This document shows positions 1 to 64,000 of a stretch of DNA of 64,000 nt, one piece after another. Positions within the stretch are counted from its first letter, which is position 1. The number at the start of each line of letters is the position of its first letter. This DNA is from Cristatella mucedo. Its lineage: Eukaryota; Bryozoa; Phylactolaemata; Cristatellidae. Location: contig WPIO01000125.1 of assembly GCA_009760855.2 (NCBI GenBank), positions 1 to 64,000 of the forward strand, given 5' to 3'. The notes beneath the pieces were generated by a model. It did no database searches. It saw only the letters and a list, made by a program, of their open reading frames with translations, and was not told the origin of the DNA. The translations under genes and the position numbers were made by a program.

Positions 1-1211
1 GCTGAAATGTGAGATCCTAACCCATAGTGTCGGTACATACCCAATAAGTTGAATAGACAATCAATATGTCAGCATAAATAGCACACTTACTCTTACTTGC
101 AGTCTAGACGTAATGGGCTTAGAAGGGATTACAATTGCCTACTACTTCTTTGGTCCAGAAGTTTTGGCATATTTTTATTCGTGTTCCACGTCTCTACATC
201 CCTCCGGTTCGTCTCAGTCTGCGTACAGCTGCTGCGATAACATGCTGGCATGTCGTCGCTTTTTAAGCTGCTGCCGCCCAGCTCTATTGCTTGCATAGAC
301 TGATGGATAGCACTAGCAGAACGCACGCGTGGAGATTCCGTGCACGATCTCTTTTTGTTGGCGCTGAACTCATACTGATTGGTGGGCTCAAATCGATCGC
401 CAATGTCCACGAGTTCCAAGTGTGCAAGGAATGCCACGGTTATGCATTCCAACTCTGCAGCACACTTGCAGTGCAGCCGTCGTCTCCACGTGAGTTTCTA
501 CCGCTAGTGGCACATCGGCTTGCCGCTCCCAGATAGAACTACCAACATGACGGACTATGGCGGACAAAGAGAAGAGAGGAATTTTATATCAGACAATAAG
601 TGATCTTTAATTAATCGCAGCATTTTTTCATTCAAGGTCATTTCTCTCGTCTAGAAAAGTCTCGCTGGGCTTACACGGGTGCACTGAAATAGCGTAGTGT
701 CGCAACCTAGAATTTATTTGTCAGTGTCGTTTGCACTTGTTTCAAATTTATTTAATAAACTTGCTTACATTGCGACAACTCACTAGCGCTTTAATCAATT
801 GCATCTCGAAGAAAGTGCTATCCAACTTCCAGGCATCAAGATGACATGAGGTTTTCACTGCCACCAAAGTCTAAAAAGCGGCTGCGTTTTAAGTCTCTAA
901 AATGTTTATTACAAGCCAGGCTAATAATCATGATCCGTGGATACGTTCACGACTATAATGTATCTTTAAATGGCCATGGATATAATTTTCGATGAGCATG
1001 AGTCCGTAGTAGGTTCCAAAACGGAAGTCACAGCTGATTCATCAGCCGGCGCTGACCTATTGGAAGAGACCCCGAGAAATTTGCACGTATAAAGTCTTGG
1101 GAAAACATGCACTGTCATAGTTTAAATCGAAAGTTCACTTCAAAATTTTCTCACGTCCGTGTATCCATGGATGCTAGTCACTGCTGATTCGGAGTTTTGA
1201 TTCTGATTAAA
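1..1211. other. Upstream intergenic DNA, nothing recognised
   Basis: AT-rich sequence with only short open frames (the longest 107 codons, on both strands near 113-536) that overlap each other and show no recognisable motif. I see no gene here. Confidence 0.5.
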
Positions 1212-1369
1212 GGCCTTGATGGCTCAGGAGGTAAGATGCTCGTTCGTCACGACCGAGGCTGCGGGCTCAAATCCTGCAGTAGGCGATCCTGTATTGCCAA
1301 CTGCGAGCGTTGGTGATAGCCGTTAAGGCCCTTCTGGCACTACGCAAATTAGGCTATTACATCAGCTAT
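1212..1369 (+). mobile_element. SINE-I copy, diverged tRNA-derived SINE
   Basis: Diverged copy of the family best seen at 32327-32498. It has an A-box-like TGATGGCTCAGGAGG, a B-box-like GGGCTCAAATCC, the CGATCC junction, TGGTGATAGCCGTTAAGG and the ATCAGCTA end. Confidence 0.8.
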
Positions 1370-4300
1370 TATTCGCTAGCCGGCGCTGACCCAAGGGTGG
1401 AGGGCCATGTAAGTATTAATGCGACTGACGAGAGGTATCGTTGTTGAAAAGTACATTTCATTAGAAATTCTTATAAATTAGCTTGACATTAATTTTACAA
1501 TGAAATTACTATAATTTTTTAATGCTATTCCACTTTTTTAAATGGAGGATTTTTGTTCTACATTAAGAAAGAACTGCGACATTGCCCACTAGTAGGAATA
1601 TCACACTAGCTAGGTCAGCGGTAATCCTGGCTCGCCGTCCGAAGCGAAGTTGGAGTATCACGTTAATTTTTATGATTATACATTAGGTTTGTGTATTAGT
1701 TAATTGATTCGTTGAGATAATTGAGTGACGACGTTAGTTTTGCATCCCTGCCAAGACGATGAGAAAAGGCAATGTTCAACTACAGCTGGGTCAATGTGAC
1801 GTGACTCAATTAAGATTTACGGAGAGCCATCTCTGCTACATTTAAAATGTGGGGACGATGGCGGCAGGCTATTTCAGCTCCACGAAAGTCAGCAGAGAGC
1901 ATTCTTACAGCCACATCCTCATATTCCAAGATCGGTGCATACGAGCAATTTTTGCAATTTCTGACGAGATGACAATTTAGATCGGAGATCCGCAATTTAC
2001 ACTTTGTTTACTCGCTATTATCTCGAGCAGCTTCCCTAGATTTGAAGTCAACCATGTTTTCGAAAAGAATGGTGTGGTTTTCAGAAGGTAGTATGTCTTA
2101 AAGTTTGTAGAAGCTCTCGGACAGCTTCCTATTAGGTATGTAGAGGCTCACTGGTGAAGGCGATGAACATTTTTCTGCAATACAAGGAAGACTTTAGAAT
2201 ACTTACACTCATAAGGACGATTTAGTTAATCTCTAAAACAGCGTGCAGCAACAGCGATGGATGTTAAATTTATGCAAAATTTATAAATCCACTTATCTTA
2301 ATTATGACTAAACTGTAAATACCAAAATACCAGACCACTGTGCTATGGAGGGACACCGACAAAGTTTAGACATACTGATCGATACCCTAAAGAACCTAGC
2401 GTGGATTTAATGAGAAAGTTATTGTCTTGTTCTTACTCGCTGTCTTCAAGAATGTCGCAGTAGATCGTTGAAACCCGCTGTTTGGTATTCGCCGTGTATT
2501 ATTCGAAGGAAAAGTACCACTTCTGATAAAATAATTTCTTGAAAATCTCGGGTGCGATCACATATAAGCGACCATGAAAGCGTCTTGAGACCACTTACCA
2601 ATGGCTTTCGGTATTGTTCATGCTTGGCTTTCTCTAGAAAAATCCACGGCTACGAGTTGCTGCGCATAGCATGCTTAAAATTCGAGAGACTTCTTATAAG
2701 AGAATTGGCACATTTTTAAAGCTCCTTCATAAACCTAAAATTCCATTTAAAGACTTTAACGTGCTGGAAATGAATCGCAACAACTAACTAGTGATCGGAT
2801 GATGCAAATATCCAGCGTGTGCAAAGCATCTTGGATAGCTCCTGTGAACCGTGCAAATGCTGCGAGAAGCAGGTTGAATCGTAGCTTCTTTTTAACGTCT
2901 TTAAGTCAGGAGAAGTCAAGATGTAAGTCTGTGGCAAGTTTCGGGACTCACGTGCTTAGGATCTGGAGGCACCAGAGGCTCCAGCAGCGGATTCGAGGCA
3001 GCGGCAACGAGTGCAGCTGTGTGCAGACTAGTCCTATGAGCTGCCGGCGCGACGAGGAGCCCGAGAAGCATGTAGCAGCTCAGCTAGGCAAGCCCTCGAA
3101 AGAAAATACGGGGACACGTGGCAGCTCGCGACAAGACCTGGAAGTTGATGAGTATACGTGTGCGAGGAGCGGTCAGCTCAGGCCCCACAGATGTGATGCA
3201 GTGTGGCAGTATTTAATATCAAATTAAAATGGCAACGTCCGCAACCTCTGTGGAGGATGATGTGCTGTGGGCTCTAAAGCAAGATCCTGCAGTACTAATT
3301 ATATTCGTGTTCGCTAGGCGAAAACTTGTGGCTAAGCGTGCGTGTGGTTAGTTAAACAGTAGAAATAAATGGCCATATCTTCTGCTATGATGGCTTGATT
3401 ACTGAAATGCTGTATTACTGAAGTAAGAAATTCACTGAATTTACTACCTTTATTGGGGGAAACAAAAACCGCGTATTTTCCACATCACGTGCCATGTCCA
3501 TTTTAGTGCAAATCGTTCTTTGTGTGCTTACGCAACCTGAATTAGTCAGTCAATATGCTTCCCTTTCAGTATTAGTGGTGTGCTAAGAAAGCTATTGAAC
3601 AGGTTTAAAATTCAGCAGTATTATTATTACAATTATTATTAGTGTAATAAAATGACGAATGGAAGATTAAGGAAGGAATGCAGACGCAAAATAAAAATTT
3701 ACGATACAGTTAATTGACGCAATAAACAAACCTAAGATTCATAGTAACATGTCTGTCTTCATTATCGAAAATGTGTGCTTACCATTTCATCTCCCGAAGG
3801 TATTTTAGCTCAGGCACTGGCATTCCGTTTTTGCACCCATTTGATAAAGTGAAAAGGAGAGCCACTTATGAGTCCTCAACGATAAAGATAGGGAGGAGGA
3901 ACTGCGACTCTGCGCTTGGAAGTAAATAAAGGGACTACGGAATAATACGTTATCTAGTTTGATTTATATGAATATCTAAATGAATAGCTATATGGGACCG
4001 CGAACTGGTACGTGGATGTGCTGCGTGCGTGTATGCTAGCTGCTCTAAGCGTCGCTGGCTGCGTCACTTTAGAACCATGGATGCCCCATTGTTTTCGCAT
4101 GCCGGATAGTTGAATTGTTGATAGCACTGATAATAATATGCCGCCCGTCTCTCCCCCACATGCATATCATGCACACACCCAGGTGTTTTCAGTTGACATG
4201 TTGCCGCTTGGGGTGATTTGCTTATTATCATACTTGCTACAATTTAAACCCTGGAATTACTGGGGTATCTAGCGTGCATTTAACCTGACGTGGTAACTAA

Positions 4301-4716
4301 AAGGTGACCTCTTGTTTACAACTAATTCGCAGTATTCTAAAACAATTGGCATAATTCCCTATCGAGTACTTTTTCCAAGCTATTGTTATTATATGACGGT
4401 CTAAACTCACTTAGATCAGTCCATAAATTGGTAAATTATTAGTCGATAATCCAATTGCAATTATTCTAGAATCCAAGCAGACTTTAATGAGTGCAAGAAT
4501 TGGTGATTGGTATATTGCTAGAAGTTACTTTGAACAACGCTTGGCATGCATAAAACGCGAGGTACAGCGCCTGTTTAGAAATTCCAAACTTCGCTTTGAC
4601 GAGTGTAACATAAATTCAGCTGGACTGACAGCAGCACTTAAGTTACCCCTGAGCTTCCCCTAAAATGCATCTCATATTACTGGAAAAACCGAGTGATTGA
4701 CAGCTCGTGGTTTCAT
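1370..4716. other. Upstream intergenic DNA with two weak frames
   Basis: Mostly AT-rich and featureless. A GC-richer patch at about 2960-3190 carries a 142-codon frame without recognisable motifs. Directly after it, an ATG at 3229 opens a 40-codon frame (MATSATSVEDDVLWALKQDP...) that could be a first exon of an unknown gene; I see nothing that continues it. Neither is called a gene. Confidence 0.35.
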
Positions 4717-4795
4717 CAGCAAATGTGAAGCGCTTAGACGGAGTTTGAGTTCTCTGAGGGCGCTTTATCAAGTGCATTATTATTATTATTATGGG
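4717..4795 (+). mobile_element. LINE-A 3' tail fragment
   Basis: Short copy of the LINE-A terminus: GCAAATGTGAAGCGC, then GAGTTCTCTGAGGGCGC, TTTATCAAGTGC and an (ATT)n tail. Confidence 0.85.
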
Positions 4796-5500
4796 CGCAA
4801 AGTGTCCTTCCGTTAGCTGCGTTACGGCGAAAGTAACACTAAGTACGAGTAGTAACTGGTATTAACACTTATAACACTAAGGCTGGTAGTGCACTCACTA
4901 TTGTCAATGATTTGATAAAAAACAAGCTAATCTCAGCGGTAATCAATGGCTGCAAGCACCTCTGCAAGCTCATTTAAAAGTAGTGCAAGCTGATTTGAAC
5001 CCTTACGGCGTCGGGCTCGGGCGATAGGAAGCGAGGTGGTCAAATGTGTAGATCCAGAGGTGAAGCGTTACGACTAGTACCTTTAGGTCACACCTGAATA
5101 GCAGGCTATTAAGCTTACTTAAATGTAAATGCTCTAGTGATTCATTCGACGGAGGGTTCGAGGAAAACTTGACCCACACCTAAGCCACACACTCAGAACT
5201 GGGGCCCTTAAAGGGTGACCACGGTAGTCTTTTTTAACTCCCCTCTAGGCCTTTGACATTTTGCAGTAATTACCACCCCTTTAGATCTCTTGGCACCGTG
5301 TAGAGACAGATCCTGACACCAAGCAATGAACCTTCGCGAATCTCTTGAGCCGCACCCCAAGAAAAATATGGTAGCCCCACTGAAATGAATGACTGCTTCT
5401 TCCGGAAACTTATCCCGAATCGGTCCGCCGAAGCTGTGTCACCCGTAAGCTAAATTCTTGTCTGGCTCTCTGTGCCCCTGGCCTCTAGAAGCATTTCGCG
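4796..5500. other. Intergenic DNA, nothing recognised
   Basis: No convincing frame, RNA or repeat family was recognised in this stretch. Confidence 0.4.
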
Positions 5501-5840
5501 ATGCCCCGTTTGGAAGAGGTTGAAACTCGGTGCCTTCTGCGAGCCGCCCGGAGGCTTATCTCGGCCGAGCCTACAGAGAAATCGCAAAGGCCCACTTCGG
5601 AGAGCCAGGAAGAGCTACGCACCGGAGAAACGTCATCCGGCATGCTTGAGTGGGTTCATCTAAAAAAACTTCATTAGTCTTCGTCTCGAAAAAGAGCTTG
5701 AAGTTGCACGACAAAGGCCGTTGCAGCCAGGAAAGGCTCGTCGCCCTCCAAAACTTACCAGTTCTCCACCGCGAAGTCGCTCGAAGCTCCGCGTCGAGCA
5801 GCGAAAGCGGAGGCCTCTATTGAAAAGCTAGTAAGAAATC
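5501..5840 (+). pseudogene. Possible decayed coding block, unknown
   Basis: A GC-rich block in AT-rich surroundings. From an ATG at 5501 it reads MPRLEEVETRCLLRAARRLI, then Glu/Ser-rich sequence to a TAG near 5680; shifting frame by one continues with SLRLEKELEVARQRPLQPGK and an Arg/Pro-rich end to a TAG near 5830. The composition and the frameshifted continuation look like a broken gene or element ORF, but I recognise no family. Confidence 0.3.
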
Positions 5841-5843
5841 GGT

Positions 5844-6062
5844 AATAATAATAATAATACAAGTATTACATTTGTATAGCACCCTAAGAGAACGCAATCT
5901 CTTTCCAGGCAAACGTTACCGCTGTTGCTAAGGAAGCATAATACAATGGCTAGTGGTAGCATGCTCAATGACAGCATGGTTAGAGGTGACATGCACAAGG
6001 TCATCTTGTCATGAAGTGTAAGCACGCAAAAGCACACAAAGGACGGATCGCGCGGACCCACA
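5844..6062 (-). mobile_element. LINE-A 3' fragment
   Basis: Reverse-strand copy of the LINE-A end: (TAA)n tail, TTTGTATAGCACCCTAAGAG, AATCTCTTTCCAGGC, then the typical GGTGACATGCACAAGGTCA and CACACAAAGGACGG, as in the 60478-62225 element. Confidence 0.85.
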
Positions 6063-6600
6063 AAATGCTGCGCTAAATATGCGACCCTATTTTAGGTGAG
6101 CCCGAAGGTTCGCTTCTTGGGCGCGCCAATCGGCAGGTTACCGTAGACCCGCCTGTACAGAGTTGCCTCTTTAGGACTTCTAAAACGACGATCGCCCCTT
6201 TAAAACATGCTCTCTGTTTCCCTCTCTGGAAACCGACTCAGGACTTGCGTGCCGAAGGGGCTTCTTATTCCATCTACATAGAGAGCGGAAATTAGCCCCT
6301 TTTCGAAGAAGGCCTCTTGATGCCGCGCCAGTAGGTATGCCTACCGCCTAGCCGCCAGGGCCGCTCGCTCCGCCAGTCTGGTAGCCTGCCGGCCAAGGCT
6401 GACAGGCAGCAGAGAGAGGCTGCTGAGCTTACAAAGCGCTAAACGGGACGTGCTCGACGAGCTGACTGGCTGCAGTGACCACTACTGAAAGTCTCCTTTT
6501 TTTCGCACTTAGCAAGGTATTCCGCCTCGAGTAGGGAGTTATCAACACGGCAACCCACGTTACGCGCACAGAAACAGCTGGCTCAAGCGGGAAGTTGGGC
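6063..6600. other. GC-rich sequence before the promoter
   Basis: Moderately GC-rich, possibly a continuation of the decayed block at 5501-5840 (for example a stretch reading DRQQREAAELTKR at about 6395-6440), otherwise nothing recognised. Part of it may belong to the WASHC2 promoter region. Confidence 0.3.
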
Positions 6601-6681
6601 AATCCGCTCTCTACTTTGGAAGGCGGATAAAGAGTTCGCGAGCCACTTCTGGTGGGCGTCGTTTGGAAGCTCTGCTCGTAG

Positions 6682-60373
<53,692 letters not shown>

Positions 60374-60477
60374 GTTTGTGTCAGCCGGCCTTCATGCCTG
60401 CGCCCACATGCGGGTTTCTCTAGCAGCTCTGCAGTTGATCGGTCTGCTGAAGGCAGTCACGTCCCTGCGAACAAATA

Positions 60478-62225
60478 ATAATAATAATAATAATAATAAT
60501 TATTATTATTATTATTATGCACTTGATAAAGCGCCCTCGGAGAACTCAATCTCTCTCTAGGCACTTTAGATTTGCTGCAAAGGGAAATGCAATTGAATGG
60601 TGAGTAAAATCATGCTTGATAAACAAACAAAATGAATAATATGGTTAGGGGTGACATGCACAGTGTCAGCATGCAAATGTGGTTAGTGGCAACCTGCACA
60701 GTGTCAGCACGCATAAGCACATGAAGGACGAATCACAGGGACCCACTCAATGCTGTCCTAAATAGGTGTGTTTTTAAGTTCTTTTTAAATGTGGTCAGGT
60801 CAGTGGATGTTCTGACGAAGGTCGGGAGGGAGTTCCAGGCTTTGGGAGCATACCAACTAAAGGCATGGTCTCCAAAGGATTTCAGGTTTGTACGAGGTAT
60901 TTGTAGACTGTTGGATTCTGAAAAGCAGTGGTACGATGCTTGGCCTGATGGGGTATTATATCTGAGAGATAGGCTGGAGCCAAAGAATGGAGTGAGCTAA
61001 AAGTGAGCGACAAAACCTTGAAGTCAATCCGTTGCTTGACTGTTGCTTGACAAGCCAGTGCAGGTCGGCGAGAAGTGGAGTAATGTGGCAACTGCCGCGC
61101 TCACGGCAGACAAGTCTAGCTGCAGAGTTTTGCAACAGCTGCAATCGCCTGATCGCAGATGCTGGTAGGCCAGTAAGCAGTGAGTTGCAGAAGTCGAGAC
61201 GGGATGTCACGAATGCATGGACCAACTTGGAGGTGGTATCCTTATCTAAACAAGCCCGAATTTTAGCAATGTTATGAAGCTGAAAATAGGCAGATTTGAC
61301 TGTGGAGCTGATGTGGTCGTCTAACGAGAGGTTGCTTTGGAATATGACACCTAGATTTCGAGCTGATTCAACTGGAGATATGCTGGCAGAGCCAATTTTG
61401 AGCATCAGCCTTTCCAATTTCTGAATTACACTGGGTTTGCCCATAACTAGTAAGTTACTTTTATCATTGTTTAGTTTTAGAAAATTTGCTGCCATCCATG
61501 TGCGGATGTCATCAATGCATGCAGCAAGTGAGTTGAGAGAATTTGAGGTGCTCGAAGGCTGGGATGGATCAAAGCAAAGGTACAACTGAGTGTCATCCGC
61601 ATAGAAATGAAAGCCCAGATTGTGCTTGGCAATCACATCAGCAAGAGGGAGAGTATAAATCGTGAAAAGAACCGGACCTAGCACGGAGCCCTGAGGAACC
61701 CCATATTTTAGAGGTACCTCAGATGAGCTTTGTCCATTCACGTCAACACTCTGGAGTCTCCCACTGAGATAGGACCTGAACCACTGCAGAGCAGTGCCAG
61801 TGATGCCCAGGAGAGATGAGAGGCACTCTAGAAGAACTTCGTGATCGATGGTATCAAAAGCTGCCGAAAGATCGAGCAAAACAAGCAGAGACACTCTACC
61901 CATGTCTGCATTCCTAAGTAGGTCGTTGTATACCCTAAGCAATGCTGACTCTGGAGTGATTAGCTCTAAAACCAGACTGGAACCTACTAACAAGGTGAGT
62001 GGTTTCTATATATGAGTGTAGCTGGTCTGCCACGACCTGTTCCAGTGTCTTTGATAGGAATGGTAGAGGGGAGACTGGGCGGTAGTTGCCTAAGTTCTCT
62101 TGGTTTAGTGTCGCTTTCTTGAGAAATGGCCTGACTACAGCTTTTTTGAAAAGTGCTGGGACATGACCTGAGGCTAATGACATATTAATGATGTTAGTTA
62201 TGCTTGGCATAAGCAGCTATAGGCT
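60478..62225 (-). mobile_element. LINE-A, 5'-truncated, RT frame with frameshifts
   Basis: A CR1/L2-like non-LTR retrotransposon on the reverse strand. From the high end: [51 protein letters not shown], a frameshift near 61975, [57 protein letters not shown], the catalytic FHFYADDTQLYL (YADD at 61592-61603), FLKLNNDKSNLLVMGKP, LDFCNSLLTGLP; a second break near 61040, then LAPAYLSDIIPHQAKHRTT. The 3' tail GCAAATCTAAAGTGCC, GAGTTCTCCGAGGGCGCTTT, ATCAAGTGC and (ATA)n/(ATT)n is at the low end. It is the best reference here for the many short LINE-A copies. The endonuclease domain is missing. Confidence 0.93.
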
Positions 62226-62413
62226 ACTTACGGTGCGATCTCTTCATATGAGATGCTGCAATCATCTGGATACTTGTAAATGTGCACCCTGGAGCCAACC
62301 GTGTAACCGTCTGAGCATCCAGGTGATTTAAAGAAAATAATGCTGATTAAGTCCATGCGACTTTGCATAGCAAGTCCTTTAGTCACCTATCTGCTCTGCC
62401 AAATCGGACATGT
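62226..62413 (+). other. Intron 28, between LINE-A and MITE
   Basis: Short stretch with nothing recognised. Confidence 0.5.
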
Positions 62414-62421
62414 ACATTTAC

Positions 62422-62687
62422 CGGTGGTGGAGCCAGGATTTTCATCTGGGGGCAAGACCCTAAAGATTTTTTTCTAGGCGGGGCTAGACCCGAAAATAAT
62501 AAAAAGTTATAGTGCAAATTATCGTTTTTTTTTATTCGACACGAACTCGGCAGTTCGCATCGAATAGATTTAAGACGTAATTACATCTTTGGTGACTTTC
62601 GGTGGAATCAGTCAAAGTAGGCCGCCCGGCTTTGTGCTACGCTTTAGGAGGACATTTGTCCCTCTGCCCCCTGTGGCCTTGCCACTG
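62422..62687. mobile_element. hAT-type MITE with 8-bp target duplication
   Basis: 266 bp. Left end CGGTGGTGGAGCC, then CTGGGGGCAAGACC; right end CTGCCCCCTGTGGCCTTGCC, ACTG. The ends are imperfect inverted repeats in hAT style (CAGTGG...). It is flanked by ACATTTAC (62414-62421) and ACATTTAT (62688-62695), an 8-bp duplication as expected for hAT. No coding capacity. Confidence 0.8.
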
Positions 62688-62695
62688 ACATTTAT

Positions 62696-63521
62696 TCTTG
62701 GCCTGTTGTTTTTTTTCGACTGACTATACCTGACAGGTTAACTATAAACGTGGCTGCACCTTGGCCAGAGAAATATAGCACTTTAGCTCCCTTCCCTCTC
62801 CAGAAAGAAGAATGTATGCGGTCGAGGCTGTTCATGTAGGCTGTTCATGTAGATAGCATTCAAGCATTTTTAGCTTACTATGCTGGTACTTGTATAGCGC
62901 CTAGCGCTGACCTACAGGCGGTGTCTACCTGCTGAGCGGTCCTTAGCTTAGCATGTGTCGTATTTATATTGGCCTTTTGTGAAAATGCCCAGAAGCATGG
63001 GCACTTAATTATGTTGGTATAGCTAGCAGCAACCTATTGCACAGTGGCTTGTAGGTTGTTGGTATCGGCATGCATGGTCACTTCCGCCATAACGGAAGCA
63101 TAGGCCTTTGCTCATCACGTTGCGATGGTGTACACAGTGGAATTTTGTTGGCCACGCTGCATTGTTTGGCTGGTGCAGTTTGTGCTCTGTGAGGACTGTT
63201 TCGGTTGCATGCAGTCAGTCTTTTTTGAGGCAGCAACCTAAATAAATTAAATACAACTACCTGCTGGCTGTGTGAGGATGTCAGAAGTGTGTGCTGGCTA
63301 AGTGACTTTCTCACTCTATCGTTGCTCTAGTCCGGTTCTAATTACTGATCTCGACTTCTGCATGGTGGATCAGAATACGTTTAGATGTGGCCTGTTGAAG
63401 TCGCTTGCTACCATTATACCTTATTTTACTTTGATGTGGGGACATATTGGGTTTTGTCTCAATGCATGTGTCTCTCAGCACCACAAGAATGCCCAATTTG
63501 AAGTGTGTGGATACGTAAACA
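62696..63521 (+). other. Intron 28, between MITE and SINE-I
   Basis: No exon with an acidic LF motif and no known repeat recognised. Confidence 0.5.
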
Positions 63522-63692
63522 TTGGTGAGCCGTGATGGCACACTAGATAAGGTAGTTGCTTTGCACGACCTCGATCCCGAGGTCGTGAGCTCGAATCCTG
63601 CGGTGGGCGATCCTTCATCGCCACTGCAAGTGGTGGTGATAGCCGTTAAGGTTCATCTGTCGCTATTTAAAAGAGGCTGTTCAATCAGCTAG
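63522..63692 (+). mobile_element. SINE-I copy
   Basis: TTGGTGAGCCGTGATGGCAC, stem CACGACCTCGA/CCGAGGTCGTG, B box GAGCTCGAATCC, TGCGGTGGGCGATCC, CACTGCAAGTGGTGGTGATA, GAGGCTGTTCAATCAGCTAG. Well preserved, 171 bp. Confidence 0.92.
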
Positions 63693-64000
63693 TTTTTTTG
63701 AGCTGTTGATTAGCAACTGTTATGTACTGGACAGCACAAGGCTGCTGCTTGCGTTACCAAGCAGAATTTAAAAGATGAATCAAATGAGCGACCTTATTTT
63801 CTGCTGCTTCTGAATTTCCTACGGCATAATTGGCCAGCTGAATGGCCCCATGAAATTTTTGGAAGCGCTCTTGGGTTATCAGCTACACCACTGAAAAGTA
63901 TGTGGTAGTTGGCAAAATCACCAGATATATGCATGCAACTATTGACTGGTGTCTCAGTGTTGTCTTGTTCTTTGTAACCTGGTAAACTCGTCAGACCTTT
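63693..64000 (+). other. Right edge of window, within a WASHC2 intron
   Basis: Nothing recognised. The gene should continue beyond the window. Confidence 0.5.

Noticed and set aside
2799-3227. 142-codon forward frame upstream
   Set aside because: No recognisable domain, no supporting splice or repeat context; can arise by chance in 6.6 kb.

Overview
The window is eukaryotic and almost certainly from an invertebrate metazoan. It holds one very long, intron-rich gene on the + strand. Around and inside it lies AT-rich, repeat-dense DNA with CR1/L2-like LINEs that have short direct-repeat tails, tRNA-derived SINEs, hAT and Tc1/mariner relics, long microsatellites, and a single CpG-rich promoter block. 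I cannot name the species; a sponge, cnidarian, mollusc or lancelet-like genome would all fit.

The gene is an orthologue of WASHC2 (FAM21), the retromer-binding subunit of the endosomal WASH complex. I can follow 28 coding exons from 6682 to 60373, about 1,311 codons, with every splice phase compatible. The N-terminal head (exons 2-7) matches the conserved FAM21 head almost block by block. The rest is a disordered acidic tail with a dozen or more LFa-type motifs (LF, acidic run, LF). The conserved FAM21 C-terminal blocks are not present, so the gene runs off the right edge and is 3'-partial.

Layout: 1-6600 is upstream DNA with a few repeats and one decayed GC-rich block. 6600-7500 is the CpG-rich promoter with exons 1-3. 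8685-33001 carries exons 4-17. 33002-45476 is about 12.5 kb with one small exon (18, at 39797-39936) among a near-perfect 286-bp-arm inverted repeat, a dead hAT transposase and long microsatellites. 45477-60373 carries exons 19-28, interrupted by a nearly intact LINE reverse-transcriptase frame at 52.5-54.1 kb. 60374-64000 is the next intron, with a reverse-strand LINE, a hAT-type MITE with its target-site duplication, and a SINE.

The repeats fall into a few related groups. LINE-A and SINE-II share the same 3' tail, which suggests that the SINE is mobilised by the LINE. LINE-B has a different tail. SINE-I has a strongly self-complementary tRNA-like head. No rRNA, functional tRNA or CRISPR was seen. 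All calls come from reading the sequence; nothing was searched or computed.
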